DNA of 48,556 bases from Desulfobacterales bacterium (GTDB lineage Bacteria; Desulfobacterota; Desulfobacteria; Desulfobacterales; JAQWFD01), in contig JAQWFD010000029.1 in NCBI GenBank assembly GCA_028704555.1, positions 1-48,556 on the forward strand. The letters run 5' to 3'. Position 1 is the stretch's first letter, and each line of letters starts with the position of its first letter. The notes beneath the pieces are model-generated. The model did no database searches and was not told the origin of the DNA. It was given only the letters and a program-made list of their open reading frames with translations. Both the position numbers and the translations under genes were made by a program. Of the stretch, positions 7,950 through 17,240 are shown piece after piece.

Positions 7950-8518
7950 AAAAAATTGTGTAAGGGATATAAGCTATCAGGCCGATTATGTCAATACATA
8001 CTTAATTATTTTTGGCCAGAATTCGAATTTTCATTCCGGCAAATTCCTGTTGCAGTTCTTAATTTCATAACCCGAAACAGATTTTCATGGCAAGGCAATT
8101 TTTTCAAATCAGTGCCTTGTTTCTTAAACATTGTGGCACTCAACAACCGAGGGCCGGGTATAAGCGTATAAGGGGGTGATTAAAACCCTTCTCTCGAATC
8201 ATTATCGGTTTTCCCGGGCTTGATCATAACTGCGGCCACAATGTCACGGGGTTCGTCCCGCCCATCGCCGACTTCTCCAGCACGATCCGGGGGATGCCGG
8301 CAACGGGCGGAACTCAGAGGCTACGCGCAGCAAAATATGGCCGCAGTTATGATCAAACCTGCTTTCCCCACCGCGTAAATTGTGAGGCACGGGCAGAATA
8401 TTCTTGAATTATCTTCGTATACATGCGAATTACTGCAACCTGATGTCAAAATTTCATTAATCCTGTTTCATGTTATGAGCAGCAGCAATCTCATTGCTTC
8501 GATAGTAATGTCCCGTTT
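7950..8518. other. Intergenic region holding a palindromic repeat element
   Basis: Between tRNA-Arg and tadA there is no gene. 8211-8362 is occupied by copy 1 of the TTGATCATAAC element. The flanking ~260 and ~155 bases show nothing recognisable, though the promoters of the tRNA (minus) and tadA (plus) must lie here. Confidence 0.5.
8211..8362. repeat. Dispersed palindromic element, copy 1 (TTGATCATAAC family)
   Basis: Perfect 19-bp inverted arms, TTGATCATAACTGCGGCCA at 8220-8238 and its complement at 8338-8356, enclose about 99 bases. The flanking TTTCCC-type bases also partly mirror each other. Part of it recurs inverted at 13387-13456, and a shorter palindromic form is found at 38021-38097. 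It encodes nothing. A non-autonomous mobile element or an extragenic palindrome family fits. Confidence 0.85.
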
Positions 8519-8995
8519 ATGAATTCAATGCATCAAACATATATGAAGCTTGCGTTGCAGGAAGCAGCTAAGGCTGGACAAATTCAGGAGGTTCCTGTAG
8601 GAGCATTGCTGGTTTCCGGGTCCGGCGAGGTTCTTTCAGCAGCTCATAATCAAACGATTTTTCTTTCAGATCCTTCAGCCCATGCCGAGATTCTCGCATT
8701 GCGTCAGGCAGCGTCAGCAATTGGTAATTACCGGTTGTTAAACACCACCCTGTATGTTACCATCGAGCCCTGTCTGATGTGCATGGGCGCTATTATCCAC
8801 GCCAGAGTAGCGCGTGTGGTGTTCGGCGCCCATGACCTCAAATGGGGCGCAGCAGGATCACTTTACAATTTAGCCAGCGACAGCCGGTTGAACCACCAGC
8901 CCGAAATAATATCCGGTGTATGTGAAGAAGAATGCCGCACCCTGATTCAGGACTTTTTCCGGTCCCGGCGCAAGCAAGCCGTTATGACTCAATAG
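8519..8995 (+). CDS. tadA: tRNA-specific adenosine deaminase TadA
   Basis: 158 residues, the usual length. It deaminates adenosine 34 to inosine in the ACG anticodon of tRNA-Arg, so that one tRNA reads CGU, CGC and CGA. The zinc deaminase motifs are intact: HAE (in SAHAEILALR, with the catalytic Glu) and PCLMCMGAI with both zinc cysteines. Alternative ATGs lie at 8528 and 8543; no strong Shine-Dalgarno separates them, and the first is kept. Its substrate tRNA-Arg(ACG) is encoded just upstream on the other strand. purA follows after 50 bases on the same strand and may be cotranscribed. Confidence 0.95.
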   Translation: MNSMHQTYMKLALQEAAKAGQIQEVPVGALLVSGSGEVLSAAHNQTIFLSDPSAHAEILALRQAASAIGNYRLLNTTLYVTIEPCLMCMGAIIHARVARVVFGAHDLKWGAAGSLYNLASDSRLNHQPEIISGVCEEECRTLIQDFFRSRRKQAVMTQ

Positions 8996-9042
8996 CAGCT
9001 GTTAATGAAACTTTCTTAACCAACACTATAGTCAAGGAGTGA

Positions 9043-10335
<1,293 letters not shown>

Positions 10336-10351
10336 AAATTTAAAAAATTAA

Positions 10352-10380
10352 TTGACATATTTTTTTTATTTATGTATTAA
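10352..10380 (+). promoter_or_regulatory. Sigma-70 promoter of tRNA-Pro
   Basis: TTGACA at 10352-10357, a 17-base spacer and TATTAA at 10375-10380, 13 bases before the mature tRNA start. A near-consensus housekeeping promoter. Confidence 0.8.
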
Positions 10381-10393
10381 TATTTTTTCAAGT

Positions 10394-10470
10394 CGGGAAG
10401 TGGCTCAGCCTGGTAGAGCACAGCGTTCGGGACGCTGGGGTCGCTGGTTCAAATCCAGTCTTCCCGACCA
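10394..10470 (+). tRNA. tRNA-Pro, anticodon CGG
   Basis: 77 bases with encoded CCA. Acceptor CGGGAAG pairs with CTTCCCG, discriminator A; the D-arm is GCTC...GAGC; the anticodon stem CAGCG/CGCTG encloses TTCGGGA (anticodon CGG); the T-arm contains GGTTCAAATCC. The first base pair begins with C, typical for bacterial tRNA-Pro. It has its own promoter and terminator, so it is a single-gene unit between purA and the ferredoxin gene. Confidence 0.97.
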
Positions 10471-10480
10471 TCAATTTGCT

Positions 10481-10514
10481 AAAAAGCCGATGGAAAATTT
10501 CATCGGCTTTTTTT
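10481..10514 (+). terminator. Rho-independent terminator of tRNA-Pro
   Basis: AAAAAGCCGATG pairs with CATCGGCTTTTT around an 8-base loop and is followed by more T residues. The A-tract and T-tract make it potentially bidirectional. It ends 19 bases before the next CDS. Confidence 0.9.
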
Positions 10515-10532
10515 ATTTGAAAGGTCATAATC

Positions 10533-11333
10533 ATGAACGTATCGTCTGTTAAACTTGTATACTTTTCGCCTACCGGTACTACAAAAAAGATTCTGGAAGA
10601 AATCGCATCGGCTTTGAAAATCGACACGATTGACATTGTCGATGGTACAAAACCTGCCACAAGAACCGGCAATCCGCAGCCCTTTCATGATGAGCTGATT
10701 ATTCTGGGCGCTCCGGTGTATGGCGGCCGGCTCCCCTCCGATGCGGCGGACTGGTTTAAATCATTTACAGCCCTCAAAACGCCTGTTGTACTGATAGTCG
10801 TATATGGAAACAATGCCTATAAGGATGCCCTGAAGGAATTGCAGGACATTGCTGATGCGGCCGGATTCATTCCGGTTGCGGCCGGGGCATTTATCGGTGA
10901 ACATTCCTTTTCGACCGATGAGCAGCCGATTGCTCGGGACCGTCCGGATGCGATGGACGTTCTCAACGCACGCGAATTCGGCGAACGGATCCGGAACAAA
11001 CTTTTCCAAAACAAATCCTTTGACACGATGGGGCCGCTCAACATTCCAGGGAACTTTCCGTATAAGCAGTCCCCCTCCTTCCCGAATATCGCTCCGGTAA
11101 CAGACGCCGGAAAGTGCAGCCGTTGCGGCGCATGTGTAAACGTCTGTCCGGCCGGCGCCATCAATAAAGACGACATGGCCGATACGGATCCGGAAAAATG
11201 TATTTTATGCTGTGCGTGCATCAAATGCTGCCCTAACGGTGCAAGAGAATTCAAGGACGGGTTTATATCAACCATCACGAATAAATTGTATCATGGGTGC
11301 CGGGAACGCAAGGAACCTGAAACGTATCTCTGA
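10533..11333 (+). CDS. EFR1-type flavodoxin-ferredoxin fusion protein
   Basis: 266 residues. The N-terminal ~150 residues are flavodoxin-like: FSPTGTTKKI (11-20) resembles the FMN phosphate loop and GAPVYGGRLP (59-68) the second loop. The C-terminal part carries two 4Fe-4S motifs: C195, C198, C201 and C205 followed by P, and C223, C226, C229 and C233 followed by P. This layout matches the EFR1 family ferrodoxin proteins of anaerobes, thought to pass low-potential electrons to unknown partners in the cytoplasm. The ribosome site AAAGGT lies before the ATG, immediately after the tRNA terminator. The following methyltransferase and patatin are on the same strand but separated by about 400 bases. 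Confidence 0.88.
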   Translation: MNVSSVKLVYFSPTGTTKKILEEIASALKIDTIDIVDGTKPATRTGNPQPFHDELIILGAPVYGGRLPSDAADWFKSFTALKTPVVLIVVYGNNAYKDALKELQDIADAAGFIPVAAGAFIGEHSFSTDEQPIARDRPDAMDVLNAREFGERIRNKLFQNKSFDTMGPLNIPGNFPYKQSPSFPNIAPVTDAGKCSRCGACVNVCPAGAINKDDMADTDPEKCILCCACIKCCPNGAREFKDGFISTITNKLYHGCRERKEPETYL

Positions 11334-11732
11334 TGGCAGCCGGGGTCGGTTTGTCAGGCAGGTTTCAGGCAGATTTGATAAACTCGTAAAAAGTCAGAAT
11401 CAAGACGGCAGAGTCAAAGTAAAAGGTTCAAATTCAAGGCATCGCAAATTTCGTAGAGTAAAGCGTACTTGTGTCCGCTGCAGTAAGCACGGAATAAAGC
11501 ACACCGCACATGGACTTTTTACGACGCCGTCAAATTTTAGTGTTGAATCCTGTTTTTATAAATGATTATATAAACAGTGTAGAGCAAAACCTGCCAAAGC
11601 CCTTTCAATTATGGGGTCTCATCAACGTTTCTTTTGATCCTGTAAGGTTTTCACTGAAATGTATTTTAACCGAAAAAACGATCTGACACCCGAAACATCA
11701 TTTCATCACCCCCTCCGTTCAGGTGATCCACA
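11334..11732. other. Intergenic region containing a MITE-like repeat
   Basis: Apart from the inverted-repeat element at 11374-11534 I see no gene or terminator. The open frame running through it in the 11.2-11.5 kb area has no protein-like features. Confidence 0.5.
11374..11534. repeat. MITE-like element with TCGTAAAAAGTC ends
   Basis: A perfect 12-bp inverted pair, TCGTAAAAAGTC at 11384-11395 and GACTTTTTACGA at 11513-11524, extends outward as imperfect TTTGAT/GTCAAA ends. The ~120-base interior encodes nothing recognisable. The end sequence resembles short intergenic repeats I associate with delta-proteobacterial genomes. Only one copy was noticed in this window. Confidence 0.6.
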
Positions 11733-12374
11733 ATGGCTGACAGCAAACTTACAACATTTTACGACCGGATATCGGACAAGTATGATCTGGTAATGAACCT
11801 CACCGGATATACCATTTTGAGCCGCCTGGTTTTTAAAAAACTGCCAAACAGATATACATCTCCACGCATACTGGATCTTGGCTGCGGTACCGGGATTACC
11901 ACCCGGCTGATCGAAGAAAAATTTTTAAACGCCAGAATAACCGCACTGGATAATTCGGAGAACATGTTGAATATCTATCGGAAAAAATTCCCCGAAAACG
12001 AGGTCATGCTGGGTGATTTTAACGGGGAAAACGGCTTTTATGCATATCCCGGGATGAAACGCGCCCCCCTTCCCCCTGGCGCCTTTGATATCGTCGTCAG
12101 TGTTGGAGCGGTCCTGGAGTATGGAATCCCGGATAAGGTGTTTTCGTTTATCTATGACGTATTGAAAACCAGCGGAATGGCCGTCATTATCGGCGCAAAA
12201 AAAAGTTTTTTTACTGACATCGTCGGAACCATTTGCTGGAGATACAAACTGCCGGATACCCGGGAGATATTGTCAACCATCGGCCAATCCGGCTTCAGGC
12301 ATATCAGCTGCAATGGTTCCGGCAACCGCTTTCCGGCTAATTTTTTCAAGGAAATCATAATTGCTTATAAATAA
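11733..12374 (+). CDS. Class I SAM-dependent methyltransferase
   Basis: 213 residues. A Rossmann-fold methyltransferase of the Methyltransf_11/25 type: motif I ILDLGCGTGITT at ~48-59, an acidic residue ending strand 2 in ALDNSENML, then GDFNG and a post-motif segment FDIVVSVGAVLEYG. Substrate cannot be told; small-molecule, lipid or quinone-type acceptors are all possible for this fold. GGTGA lies just before the ATG. A patatin-like lipase follows on the same strand after ~110 bases, which hints at lipid-related chemistry, but no direct evidence links them. Confidence 0.85.
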   Translation: MADSKLTTFYDRISDKYDLVMNLTGYTILSRLVFKKLPNRYTSPRILDLGCGTGITTRLIEEKFLNARITALDNSENMLNIYRKKFPENEVMLGDFNGENGFYAYPGMKRAPLPPGAFDIVVSVGAVLEYGIPDKVFSFIYDVLKTSGMAVIIGAKKSFFTDIVGTICWRYKLPDTREILSTIGQSGFRHISCNGSGNRFPANFFKEIIIAYK

Positions 12375-12487
12375 CTCGAATTTTGGGATTAAATTTTATA
12401 TAATCCGTTCCGTTTACCGGAAAGCCGGTCAGCTTCTGTCGGCAAACGCTCATGCAATATCAGAAAAAAATCAGGTCAGAGCAGGCA

Positions 12488-13375
12488 ATGATAAATTTAA
12501 AACACACGGGACTGGTTCTGGAAGGCGGAGGTCTCCGGGGCGTATACACATCGGGTGTCCTCCGTTTTTTTATGGATAAAGGACTCTTTTTCCCTTATGT
12601 GATCGGCGTTTCCATGGGCGCATGCAACGCGGCCAGCTATATTTCCCGGCAACCGGAACGGAACCGGATCGTCAATATCCGCTTTGTCAACGACCACCGG
12701 TATCTCAGCTACCGCCGGCTGATGACCCGGGGCGAGCTGTTCGGCATGGATTTCATTTTCAACACCATCCCTCACTCGCTGGTCCCGTTCGATTTTAAAA
12801 CTTTTATGGAAAGCGATCAGAAATGCATCACCGGTGTTACCGACTGCGAAACCGGAAGCCCCCTGTATTTTGAAAAAAACGAGCTGGGGAAAGATTACAT
12901 GACAATCCTGCAGGCCTCGAGCAGCCTGCCGTTTGCATCAAAACCGGTTCACTATAAGGGCCGCACCCTTCTGGACGGCGGAATGTCGGATTCAATTCCG
13001 ATCCAGAAAAGCATGACCGACGGCAACACACGAAATATTCTCGTATTGACCCGCCCCAAAGGCTATCGAAAAAAACGACCGGCCATGAGGTGTTTGTTTC
13101 CTGTGCGTTATCCCCGTTACAGGGGCCTGTGCAACGCCTTGGCAACCCGCTATATCCGGTACAACAAAACCATGGATTTCATCGATCAGATGGAGCAGAA
13201 CGGAGACGTTTTCGTGATCCGCCCCCCCAGTGCCCTGGAAGTCGGCCGGGTGGAACGAAACCAGGCAAAGCTCTACGGCACCTATGATCAGGGCTACAGC
13301 GATGCGGCCGGAAGTTTTCCGGAACTTTGTACTTATTTGAAATCAACATCAGCCACTAACTACGAAATTTTATAA
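12488..13375 (+). CDS. Patatin-like phospholipase family protein
   Basis: 295 residues from the ATG at 12488, chosen because homologues begin just before GLVLEGGG; an upstream in-frame ATG at 12452 adds twelve charged residues. Patatin features: the oxyanion loop GGGLRG (13-18), the nucleophile elbow GVSMG with Ser42, and the second dyad residue Asp163 in LLDGGMSDSIP. The family hydrolyses lipid acyl esters with a Ser-Asp dyad. The product resembles the bacterial YjjU/RssA-like branch and has no signal peptide, so it is probably cytoplasmic or membrane-associated. The convergent downstream gene is separated by part of a dispersed repeat. Confidence 0.92.
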   Translation: MINLKHTGLVLEGGGLRGVYTSGVLRFFMDKGLFFPYVIGVSMGACNAASYISRQPERNRIVNIRFVNDHRYLSYRRLMTRGELFGMDFIFNTIPHSLVPFDFKTFMESDQKCITGVTDCETGSPLYFEKNELGKDYMTILQASSSLPFASKPVHYKGRTLLDGGMSDSIPIQKSMTDGNTRNILVLTRPKGYRKKRPAMRCLFPVRYPRYRGLCNALATRYIRYNKTMDFIDQMEQNGDVFVIRPPSALEVGRVERNQAKLYGTYDQGYSDAAGSFPELCTYLKSTSATNYEIL

Positions 13376-13386
13376 TTATTTTTTCC

Positions 13387-13456
13387 GCGTGCTGGAGAAG
13401 CCGGCACTGGGCGGGACGGACTCCGCGACATGGTGGCCGCAGGTATGAGCAAGCCC
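13387..13456. repeat. Dispersed palindromic element, half copy (copy 2)
   Basis: This segment matches the reverse complement of 8219-8284 over about 66 bases with scattered mismatches: CGTGCTGGAGAAG, GGCGGGACG and GTGGCCGCAG are shared. Only one arm is present. It lies between two convergent genes. Confidence 0.75.
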
Positions 13457-13465
13457 TTAATGCGG

Positions 13466-14710
13466 TTACAAATCCTTCTTTAGCAACTCATCCAAACCCA
13501 GCTCCTGACCCAGGGCCCGGGTGACAACCCGTTCGCCGCAAACCTCTCCGGCGACCAGTTTGCGGATACGTTCAAAGGTTTCAGGCCTGGCGCCGGCATG
13601 TTCAGCCGCGTTCATGGTGTGCTGATACGCATCGCGAACATCCAGGCCCGTGATTTCGTACCCATAGCCCTGCACCAACCACCGGAGTGCGGCCATACCC
13701 GCCTCGACGGCAAATTCAGGCTGGGATTTTGCCATATCCCGTGCCGCCCGAATGAGGGTTCTGATGTCGCAGGGGGTGCGGTTGGCCAGCTCGATGGCCT
13801 CGCGGTATAACCCGGCGGATTTGGCGGCTGCAAACCATTTTCCTTCAACGCCCGGAGTGCTTTTGACAAGGTCCCGCAGGATTTCACCGGCTGCTTTGCG
13901 CGGGTATTTTTTTGAAACCGCACGAAAGGTTGCCAGCCACGTGGTCTTCTGGTTGGCTTCGATCGCGTATCGACGGTAAGCTTCCTCAGCCATACCGCTT
14001 GACAGCAGAATTTCCTCGCAGATTTCGGCGATCTCGGACGAATTAACATAGGGGCCGCGACAGTCTTCGGCATAACGGAGGGCCTCTGCCTTTCTGCCCA
14101 TGGCCGCCAGCGCCCTGACGCCCCACTGGTGATAACTCCAGAATTTGTAGGGACTGAGCTTGAGCAGATCCAGAATATCTTCATTTCGACCGGCCGTATA
14201 AAGAGCACTCAGACAGGCGGTTGTACCCTTGAAAAAGCCTTGTTGTTCCGGGGAAGATTGCCACATGGCCCGCACGGTGGAAAGAAATGTATCTGCCCAG
14301 CGCGATGCACATTCTGACGTCACGCAAAGCGCTCCCCAGAATTCGGAAAGGCTCTCGATGTAAGGCATATCGTCATCCTGGATGGCTTCCCAGAGACGAT
14401 CCAGCCATTTGCCCCGCAGGGTTTCATCGGCCGGCGCATTGGCGATAATCGGCACCAGGGTTTCAACAGCATGATTGACCGCAGTGCCGATAGCGCCCGA
14501 AGAGCTGTCCACATGCGCTATTGCCGGAGACAATTTTTCAAGCAGCAGCACCGCGCCTTCGGCACCCAGAACAGGATCTTTACGAGCCGTTTTTTTAATT
14601 TCCGATACCGCTTCCTTAATCCGCCTGATGGCCGGCTGTGACCGCCACCCGAACGCATTGCGCCGGAAGCGGGCGCGAAAAGTCCATTTATGGGGTTCTT
14701 TCGGGGACAT
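13466..14710 (-). CDS. Conserved hypothetical alpha-helical repeat protein
   Basis: 414 residues from the ATG at 14710, which has AAAGGA nine bases upstream; two further in-frame ATGs (14716 and 14743) lie upstream. No signal peptide or membrane segment. Nearly all of it is predicted helix: alternating Ala/Leu-rich helices, for example the LRYAEDC, EEAYRRYAIEAN and YREAIELANRTP segments, look like TPR or HEAT-type solenoid repeats. The opening HKWTFRARFRRNAFGWRSQP is basic and could contact nucleic acid. I believe similar proteins occur in other bacteria, but I know no function. It lies at the left edge of the defence island, convergent with the patatin gene, so an accessory role is possible but unproven. 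Confidence 0.7.
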   Translation of the reverse strand: MSPKEPHKWTFRARFRRNAFGWRSQPAIRRIKEAVSEIKKTARKDPVLGAEGAVLLLEKLSPAIAHVDSSSGAIGTAVNHAVETLVPIIANAPADETLRGKWLDRLWEAIQDDDMPYIESLSEFWGALCVTSECASRWADTFLSTVRAMWQSSPEQQGFFKGTTACLSALYTAGRNEDILDLLKLSPYKFWSYHQWGVRALAAMGRKAEALRYAEDCRGPYVNSSEIAEICEEILLSSGMAEEAYRRYAIEANQKTTWLATFRAVSKKYPRKAAGEILRDLVKSTPGVEGKWFAAAKSAGLYREAIELANRTPCDIRTLIRAARDMAKSQPEFAVEAGMAALRWLVQGYGYEITGLDVRDAYQHTMNAAEHAGARPETFERIRKLVAGEVCGERVVTRALGQELGLDELLKKDL

Positions 14711-15170
14711 TTTCATCTGTCCTTTCAGATAATGTCCATCCATAAATGCCTATTTTCCCCAATTTCTTCGTCAGGCTCAAATTTTAATCCTCAAAATACC
14801 CCATGTATTCCTCCGGTTAAAATCTTCGCCTACCTTGAACCTGGAAAAACTATCCTATTTATGAATGAACACTATATAATAATCGATGGTTGCGTTCCTT
14901 CTTTTTCCTGCGATTCGTGCTTTTCGTAATTGATAGCTTGTATTCGTGTCTATTCGTGGTTCCTTTTATTCCTGGTTTCTTGCTACCGCCTGGTCATCAC
15001 AAAGGCTATATTTGCGTATAAATTATTTGAGAATTTATAATTCCGTTTCGGTTAAATTATCATGGGCCTCTACTTCAATATGTTTGAATCGTTCCTGCAT
15101 CCCTGGCTTCTTGTTACCGCCTGGTCGGGCCACATGAATAATTTTATGAAAAACCCCAAATGCCAGCTCC
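14711..15170. other. Gene-free left edge of the BREX island, with short repeats
   Basis: No gene is seen. 14943-14963 (ATTCGTGTCTATTCGTGGTT) looks like one half of the CCACRGATG repeat family found inside the BREX operon. 14970-14997 and 15100-15127 form an imperfect direct repeat. AT-rich elsewhere. This region probably contains the junction between core DNA and the island. Confidence 0.5.
14970..15127. repeat. Imperfect direct repeat pair near the BREX island edge
   Basis: CCTGGTTTCTTGCTACCGCC (14971-14990) recurs as CCTGGCTTCTTGTTACCGCC (15102-15121), both followed by TGGTC, with two mismatches across about 25 bases and a period of 131 bases. Confidence 0.7.
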
Positions 15171-17222
15171 TTAGTCCAGCAATATCGCTTTTTGCATCAG
15201 CATTTGATTATTCTGATAAAAAGGCACATCCGTATTACCGAGTACTGTTGGGGGGATATTAGACAACTCATTTAAATTATCCATTGGGACAATCACCACC
15301 CTGGCTCCATTTTCAGAGAGCATGGTCACTTTATCCGCAAAGTTCGCGGCCCGTTCAATCGCACCGCCGACTGAGATATTCCCAAGCACAGCCAGGCCCG
15401 CCTTAAGGTTCTTTTTGTATAATGCCGTGACAATTGCAATGTATACAGCCGAGCCTATTCCGGATGAAATCGCTGCCCCAAGAAGGTTGCTCACCTGAAT
15501 GGTAATGTCGTAATTTTTCAGGCAGTGTTTGTCGCTCAGTATCGCTTTCTCATTCGCTTTTATATACTGATAGGTATTTTTGATATTCTCTTTGACGACT
15601 GTATTATTGACGCCGGTAATGTTCAACTTCCCTGAGCCTGGGGCTGCAACCGTTTCAATTCGGACCAGTGCTACATTTTCTCCATCGCTTGTACTGGTGT
15701 AGCAAACCCCCGGTTGAAGTGGTGTGTTCTCAATAAGATGAGAGCCTTTTTCTTCCGGAAGGCCTACAAAAAACTCTTCCTGGGTATCTTTATCGATGTA
15801 TGAGAAATTGGTGTCCCAGAACTCCATTCCCCCGATGCGCTTAAGCTGTTCTTTAACCCGTCTCCTCATTTCCAAAGCGATTTCTACGTATTCCCGAACG
15901 TCATCTTTAGTATAGTTGCCATCCGGATGGAGGAGTTTAATAAAACCGGAAACAGTCTTTTTAACCGGCTTGGTATCACGCTGCTTTAAATGAGATCCAA
16001 GTGAATAATATTTCTCGGGAGCATCGGTATAAGTAACCCGCCTGAGCGATTTCAAAACCTCTGAAAAATAATCTGTGCTGAAACCAAAATTGGAGGTGAA
16101 ATGCTTTGGAGCAAATTTGACCATCTCCCATCCGGGAAGATAAAAGTGAATACGATCGAGAAACGCCGTATCGTTGTTTACTTGATCAGATAAAGGGCTG
16201 AAAAGATGAGATGTCTGGAGAACGGTTTCAACCGGCTGATTGATGTTACCGTTCAGGATTATAGATGCTGCCCCTGTAATTTCGCCTCCAGCGCCAGCCC
16301 GGGAAAATGAACCGGACTCCATATAGTCCTTCATCAACGGAACCGCATCCCGTTCTTTAAAAATTCTATCGGTTGCCTCGTCAAAGCAGACGGCATCCCA
16401 CTGGCCCACCGCGCCAACCTTCCCGGTTGATCCGTGCACAAAAAGCTTGGCAACGGTACCCTGTCCACCGGATATCAATACCGCATAAGGGGTCAGTTCT
16501 TTATAAACAAAGGATTTTCCGGTTGAACGAGGTCCAAGCTCAATGAAGTTTAAATTTGATTCGACAAGCGGCAGCAAACGTGCAAGCAAGAGCATTTTAA
16601 TTCGATCGGTGATACCTTCGGCACTTGGCTCATACCCGCAGCTGCGGAGGAGAATATCCAGCCATTCACCTTTGGTAAACGCTTTGCGTTTATTGATGAT
16701 CCTGCTGTTATCAAACGAAGAAAGCTGGATCGGTTTAATCTCTGTAATGACAAACGGGAAAATGTTCTGACCAATTTTAATATTCGGATCATACTCGACA
16801 TCAATGATGGCCCAGATACCACCCATCAGCATTTTTTCATGCTGTTTTACAAGGCGGTCACTGATATTCCCGTTTTTGATGTTGCTGTTCAGGAGTCTGG
16901 CCCAATAAATGTCTTTCTTGGAATCCAGTTCAACCGATATTTTATCGATGATCTTGTAACGCCCTCTTTCTCGGATCTTGGAATGGATTAAAGAGCTTTC
17001 TTCAGGGTTTACATAGTGTTCTGAAAGCACCTTTTTTACATTTTCCATTCCCGTTCGGATCTTTTCTTCATCATCCGTGGAGCAGGAATTGGCTATCAGG
17101 TATTCAAGCACAAAAACGGGAACATTAGCGCCCACCTTCACGGAACGAACAAGATCCTTTTTTACGACATAGCCTCTGAAATGCTCCAGAAGCTTTATAT
17201 CCAAGTCATCCAATACTGCCAT
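15171..17222 (-). CDS. brxL: BREX protein BrxL (AAA+ with Lon-like C-terminus)
   Basis: 683 residues, the usual size. It is the last gene of the type 1 BREX operon, 18 bases after pglZ, with AAGGAA before the ATG. The N-terminal domain starts KLLEHFRGYVVKKDLVRSVK; the AAA+ core has Walker A GPRSTGKS at 230-237 and Walker B AVCFDEATD near 276-284; the C-terminal ~150 residues resemble the Lon protease fold (GIGSAV, GNISVGGAIE). The Lys expected after the Lon GG motif is replaced by Ile, so protease activity is doubtful. BrxL is needed for phage restriction in type 1 systems and has been described as a DNA-binding AAA+ ring. Family call is confident. Confidence 0.95.
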   Translation of the reverse strand: MAVLDDLDIKLLEHFRGYVVKKDLVRSVKVGANVPVFVLEYLIANSCSTDDEEKIRTGMENVKKVLSEHYVNPEESSLIHSKIRERGRYKIIDKISVELDSKKDIYWARLLNSNIKNGNISDRLVKQHEKMLMGGIWAIIDVEYDPNIKIGQNIFPFVITEIKPIQLSSFDNSRIINKRKAFTKGEWLDILLRSCGYEPSAEGITDRIKMLLLARLLPLVESNLNFIELGPRSTGKSFVYKELTPYAVLISGGQGTVAKLFVHGSTGKVGAVGQWDAVCFDEATDRIFKERDAVPLMKDYMESGSFSRAGAGGEITGAASIILNGNINQPVETVLQTSHLFSPLSDQVNNDTAFLDRIHFYLPGWEMVKFAPKHFTSNFGFSTDYFSEVLKSLRRVTYTDAPEKYYSLGSHLKQRDTKPVKKTVSGFIKLLHPDGNYTKDDVREYVEIALEMRRRVKEQLKRIGGMEFWDTNFSYIDKDTQEEFFVGLPEEKGSHLIENTPLQPGVCYTSTSDGENVALVRIETVAAPGSGKLNITGVNNTVVKENIKNTYQYIKANEKAILSDKHCLKNYDITIQVSNLLGAAISSGIGSAVYIAIVTALYKKNLKAGLAVLGNISVGGAIERAANFADKVTMLSENGARVVIVPMDNLNELSNIPPTVLGNTDVPFYQNNQMLMQKAILLD

Positions 17223-17240
17223 AGTCTCAGTTCCTTACCG

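Noticed and set aside
7956..8171. 71-codon frame after tRNA-Arg
   Set aside because: It begins inside the region upstream of the tRNA, has no ribosome site or motif and looks random.
10352..10672. Open frames on both strands across tRNA-Pro (one contains GKTGFEPATPASRT)
   Set aside because: These peptides are the familiar false translations of a tRNA gene; the cloverleaf, promoter and terminator explain the DNA.
11212..11565. 117-codon frame after the ferredoxin gene
   Set aside because: It overlaps the ferredoxin C-terminus in another frame and runs through the MITE-like repeat; no protein features.
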